DNA from: Limanda limanda
Taxonomy: Eukaryota > Chordata > Actinopteri > Pleuronectiformes > Pleuronectidae
Direction of reading: 5' to 3'
Assembly (NCBI RefSeq): GCF_963576545.1
Contig: NW_026870603.1
Span: 682,001 to 746,000, forward strand
Length of the DNA stretch: 64,000 bases
Of this stretch, positions 61,534-64,000 are shown in pieces (within the stretch, counting starts at the first letter, position 1; each line of letters begins with the position of its first letter). The translations under genes and the position numbers were made by a program. Below the pieces are notes generated by a model that was not told where the DNA came from, made no database searches, and saw nothing but the letters and a program-made list of their open reading frames with translations.

Positions 61534-63948
61534 CTTGGAAAGTGGTTGCATCTGGACTAATTTGGGTCCTGCGGATCGATTAGTACCATCCCCGAGCTTG
61601 TACGACCTTCGGAAGAGGTCGACCGACGAAATTCCCCCAAATCTGAGGAGATATTCTTGAATAACTTTTTTTGTGAAGGTCGGAGAGACTTGCAAGTAGG
61701 CTCTACCCCCACTAAATGGGGTTGCGCGCATCGATCTGTACCATCTTTGAGCTTCTCCGACTTTCGGAAGGGTTAGGGTTAGGGTTAGGGATGAAAGCAC
61801 ATAGGAGAAAGAGATATTCTTGAATAACTTTTTTTGTGAAGGTTGGAGAGACTTGCAAGTAGGCTCTACCCCCACTAAATGGGGTAGCGCGCATCGATCG
61901 GTACCATCCTTGAGCTTCTCCGACTTTCGGAAGGGTTAGGGTTAGGGTTAGGGATGAAAGCACATAGGAGAAAGAGATATTCTTGAATAACTTTTTTTGT
62001 GAAGGTCGGAGAGACTTGCAAGTAGGCTCTACCCCCACTAAATGGGGTAGCGCGCATCGATCAGTACCATCCTTGAGCTTCTCCGACTTTCGGAAGGGTT
62101 AGGGTTAGGGATGAAAGCACATAGGAGAAAGAGATATTCTTGAATAACTTTTTTTGTGAAGGTCGGAGAGACTTGCAAGTAGGCTCTACCCCCACTAAAT
62201 GGGGTAGCGCGCATCGATCGGTACCATCCTTGAGCTTCTCCGACTTTCGGAAGGGTTAGGGTTAGGGTTAGGGATGAAAGCACATAGGAGAAAGAGATAT
62301 TCTTGAATAACTTTTTTTGTGAAGGTCGGAGAGACTTGCAAGTAGGCTCTACCCCCACTAAATGGGGTAGCGCGCATCGATCGGTACCATCCTTGAGCTT
62401 CTCCGACTTTCGGAAGGGTTAGGGTTAGGGTTAGGGATGAAAGCACATAGGAGAAAGAGATATTCTTGAATAACTTTTTTTGTGAAGGTCGGAGAGACTT
62501 GCAAGTAGGCTCTACCCCCACTAAATGGGGTAGCGCGCATCGATCGGTACCATCCTTGAGCTTCTCCGACTTTCGGAAGGGTTAGGGTTAGGGTTAGGGA
62601 TGAAAGCACATAGGAGAAAGAGATATTCTTGAATAACTTTTTTTGTGAAGGTCGGAGAGACTTGCAAGTAGGCTCTACCCCCACTAAATGGGGTAACGCG
62701 CATCGATCGGTACCATCTTTGAGCTTCTCCGACTTTCGGAAGGGTTAGGGTTAGGGTTAGGGATGAAAGCACATAGGAGAAAGAGATATTCTTGAATAAC
62801 TTTTTTTGTGAAGGTCGGAGAGACTTGCAAGTAAGCTCTACCCCCACTAAATGGGGTAGCGCGCATCGATCGGTACCATCCTTGAGCTTCTCCGACTTTC
62901 GGAAGGGTTAGGGTTAGGGTTAGGGATGAAAGCACATAGGAGAAAGAGATATTCTTGAATAACTTTTTTTGTGAAGGTCGGAGAGACTTGGAAAGTGGTT
63001 GCATCTGGACTAATTTGGGTCCTGCAGATCGATTGGTACCATCCCCGAGCTTGTACGACCTTCGGAAGAGGTCGACCGACGAAATTCCCCCAAATCTGAG
63101 GAGATATTCTTGAATAACTTTTTTTGTGAAGGTCGGAGAGACTTGCAAGTAGGCTCTACCCCCACTAAATGGGGTAGCGCACATCGATCGGTACCATCCT
63201 TGAGCTTCTCCGACTTTCGGAAGGGTTAGGGTTAGGGTTAGGGATGAAAGCACATAGGAGAAAGAGATATTCTTGAATAACTTTTTTTGTGAAGGTCGGA
63301 GAGACTTGCAAGTAGGCTCTACCCCCACTAAATGGGGTAGCGCGCATCGATCGGTACCATCTTTGAGCTTCTCCGACTTTTGGAAGGGTTAGGGTTAGGG
63401 TTAGGGATGAAAGCACATAGGAGAAAGAGATATTCTTGAATAACTTTTTTTGTGAAGGTCGGAGAGACTTGCAAGTAGGCTCTACCCCCACTAAATGGGG
63501 TAGCGCGCATCGATCGGTACCATCCTTGAGCTTCTCCGACTTTCGGAAGGGTTAGGGTTAGGGTTAGGGATGAAAGCACATAGGAGAAAGAGATATTCTT
63601 GAAAAACTTTTTTTGTGAAGGTCGGAGAGACTTGCAAGTAGGCTCTACCCCCACTAAATGGGGTAGCGCGCATCGATCGGTACCATCCTTGAGCTTCTCC
63701 GACTTTCGGAAGGGTTAGGGTTAGGGTTAGGGATGAAAGCACATAGGAGAAAGAGATATTCTTGAATAACTTTTTTTGTGAAGGTCGGAGAGACTTGAAA
63801 AGTGGTTGCATCTGGACTAATTTGGGTCCTGCGGATCGATTGGTACCATCCCCGAGCTTGTACGACCTTCGGAAGAGGTCGACCGACGAAATTCCCCCAA
63901 ATCTGAGGAGATATTCTTGAATAACTTTTTTTGTGAAGGTCGGAGAGA

Positions 63949-64000
63949 CTTGCAAGTAGGCTCTACCCCCACTAAATGGGGTAGCGCACATCGATCGGTA
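63949..64000 (+). repeat. Partial monomer A at the right window edge
   Basis: This is the first 52 bp of an A unit with the GCGCAC variant. It stops before the telomeric block. It matches unit 23919 in block R2, so the array continues to the right. Confidence 0.95.

Larger units (their letters stand above)
1..64000 (+). repeat. Two-monomer satellite array with an embedded TTAGGG block (entire window)
   Basis: Every base belongs to one of two tandem monomers in the same orientation. Unit starts are set at CTTGCAAG (A) or CTTGGAAAG (B). B units start at 136,454,1261,2225,2707,3671,4472,5279,5760,6241,6722,7040,7847,8811,9287,10251,11378,12179,13306,14113,14594,15075,15556,16037,17007,18135,18779,19254,20061,20542,21023,21504,22957,23764,24245,24726,25207,25688,26815,27133,27614,28095,28576,29703,30015,31305,31949,32919,33400,34690,35497,35815,36296,37260,38067,38385,39029,39836,40480,41287,41605,42888,43858,45147,45954,46435,47236,47554,48360,49324,49806,50606,51570,52052,53016,54143,54950,55431,55586,56067,57037,58165,58809,59284,60091,60572,61053,61534,62987,63794. 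All other units are A. The A count between consecutive B units is 0 (1 interval), 1 (8), 2 (31), 3 (5), 4 (19), 5 (12), 6 (7), 7 (4) and 8 (2). No known satellite family is recognised, and no other sequence interrupts the array. Confidence 0.98.
47073..64000 (+). repeat. Higher-order block R3, distant copy of R2
   Basis: R3 repeats R2 from its first unit. Over the last 8.4 kb (55586-64000 against 15556-23970) I find only three substitutions: 57250 T against 17220 C, 60648 T against 20618 C, and 62877 C against 22847 T. R3 differs from R2 by a private 2.25-kb duplication (47554-52051), by lacking the 1928-bp duplication, and by an 807-bp deletion at 55586. The unit upstream of 47073 does not match the unit upstream of 6559, so this is the true block start. 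Confidence 0.9.

Noticed and set aside
632..63991. Many overlapping minus-strand open frames of 60 to 320 codons and a recurring + strand frame of 91 codons (for example 2193-2468)
   Set aside because: They are read-through of the satellite monomers in shifting frames, overlap each other, start mostly at GTG inside the C/G hairpin and change length with every one-base or six-base variant. No domain, signal peptide or codon bias was recognised.
1..64000. CRISPR array, because of the regular direct repeats
   Set aside because: The repeats are contiguous 155-163 bp monomers with no unique spacers, no leader and no cas genes, and they carry eukaryotic telomeric motifs.
1..64000. Transposon or tandem LTR/MITE origin
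   Set aside because: No terminal inverted repeats, target-site duplications, primer-binding site or transposase-like reading frame was found; the units are joined directly without flanking duplications.
1..64000. Ribosomal DNA spacer or rRNA-related repeat
   Set aside because: No rRNA sequence is present in 64 kb, far longer than a normal intergenic spacer, and no rRNA promoter or terminator motif is recognised.
1..64000. Assignment to a particular species or named satellite family
   Set aside because: TTAGGG is shared by very diverse eukaryotes and I recognise neither monomer; naming a taxon would be a guess.

Overview
The whole 64 kb window is one uninterrupted head-to-tail satellite DNA array. 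I see no protein-coding gene, RNA gene, transposon, CRISPR array or single-copy sequence. Two related monomers build it. Monomer A is 163 bp (157 bp in a short form) and carries a human-type telomeric block, GGG(TTAGGG)3, on the + strand. Monomer B is 155 bp; it is collinear with A, but unrelated sequence replaces the telomeric block. I could place every unit boundary: a partial A (1-135), then 277 full-length A, 30 short A and 90 B units, then a partial A (63949-64000). These lengths, with a few 1-bp variants, add up to exactly 64000. All units face the same way.

Organism: nucleosome-sized monomers, higher-order repeats and a TTAGGG block point to nuclear heterochromatin of a eukaryote with the TTAGGG telomere repeat. 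That repeat is shared by vertebrates, many invertebrates, many fungi, some protists and algae, and some plants, so the species cannot be named from this sequence. Many unit variants are CpG to TG or CA transitions, which suggests a DNA-methylating genome. Neither array edge is in the window, so pericentromeric, subtelomeric or interstitial placement is open.

Layout: 0 to 8 A units lie between consecutive B units, most often 2 (AAB, 481 bp) or 4. Above this level are multi-unit repeats. Block R1 (1-6558) is a shorter relative of block R2 (6559 to about 23970). R2 returns about 40-43 kb later as R3 (47073-64000), with indels that are whole numbers of units. Between them (about 23.8-47.1 kb) lie local tandem duplications of 1.45 to 2.9 kb: 24245-30014, 32919-38384, 38540-41441 and 41760-46108. 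R2 and R3 have private duplications at 9768-13623 and 47554-52051, and R3 has an 807-bp five-unit deletion that made the only B-B junction (55586).

The pattern is that expected of repeated unequal crossover or break-induced amplification between registered monomers, with 6-bp slippage in the telomeric block on top. The clearest physical property is a regular one-stranded series of about 268 complete four-G-tract telomeric motifs, each able in principle to form a G-quadruplex, separated by B units that have none. Long minus-strand reading frames exist only because the monomers are poor in stops on that strand; I do not consider them genes.
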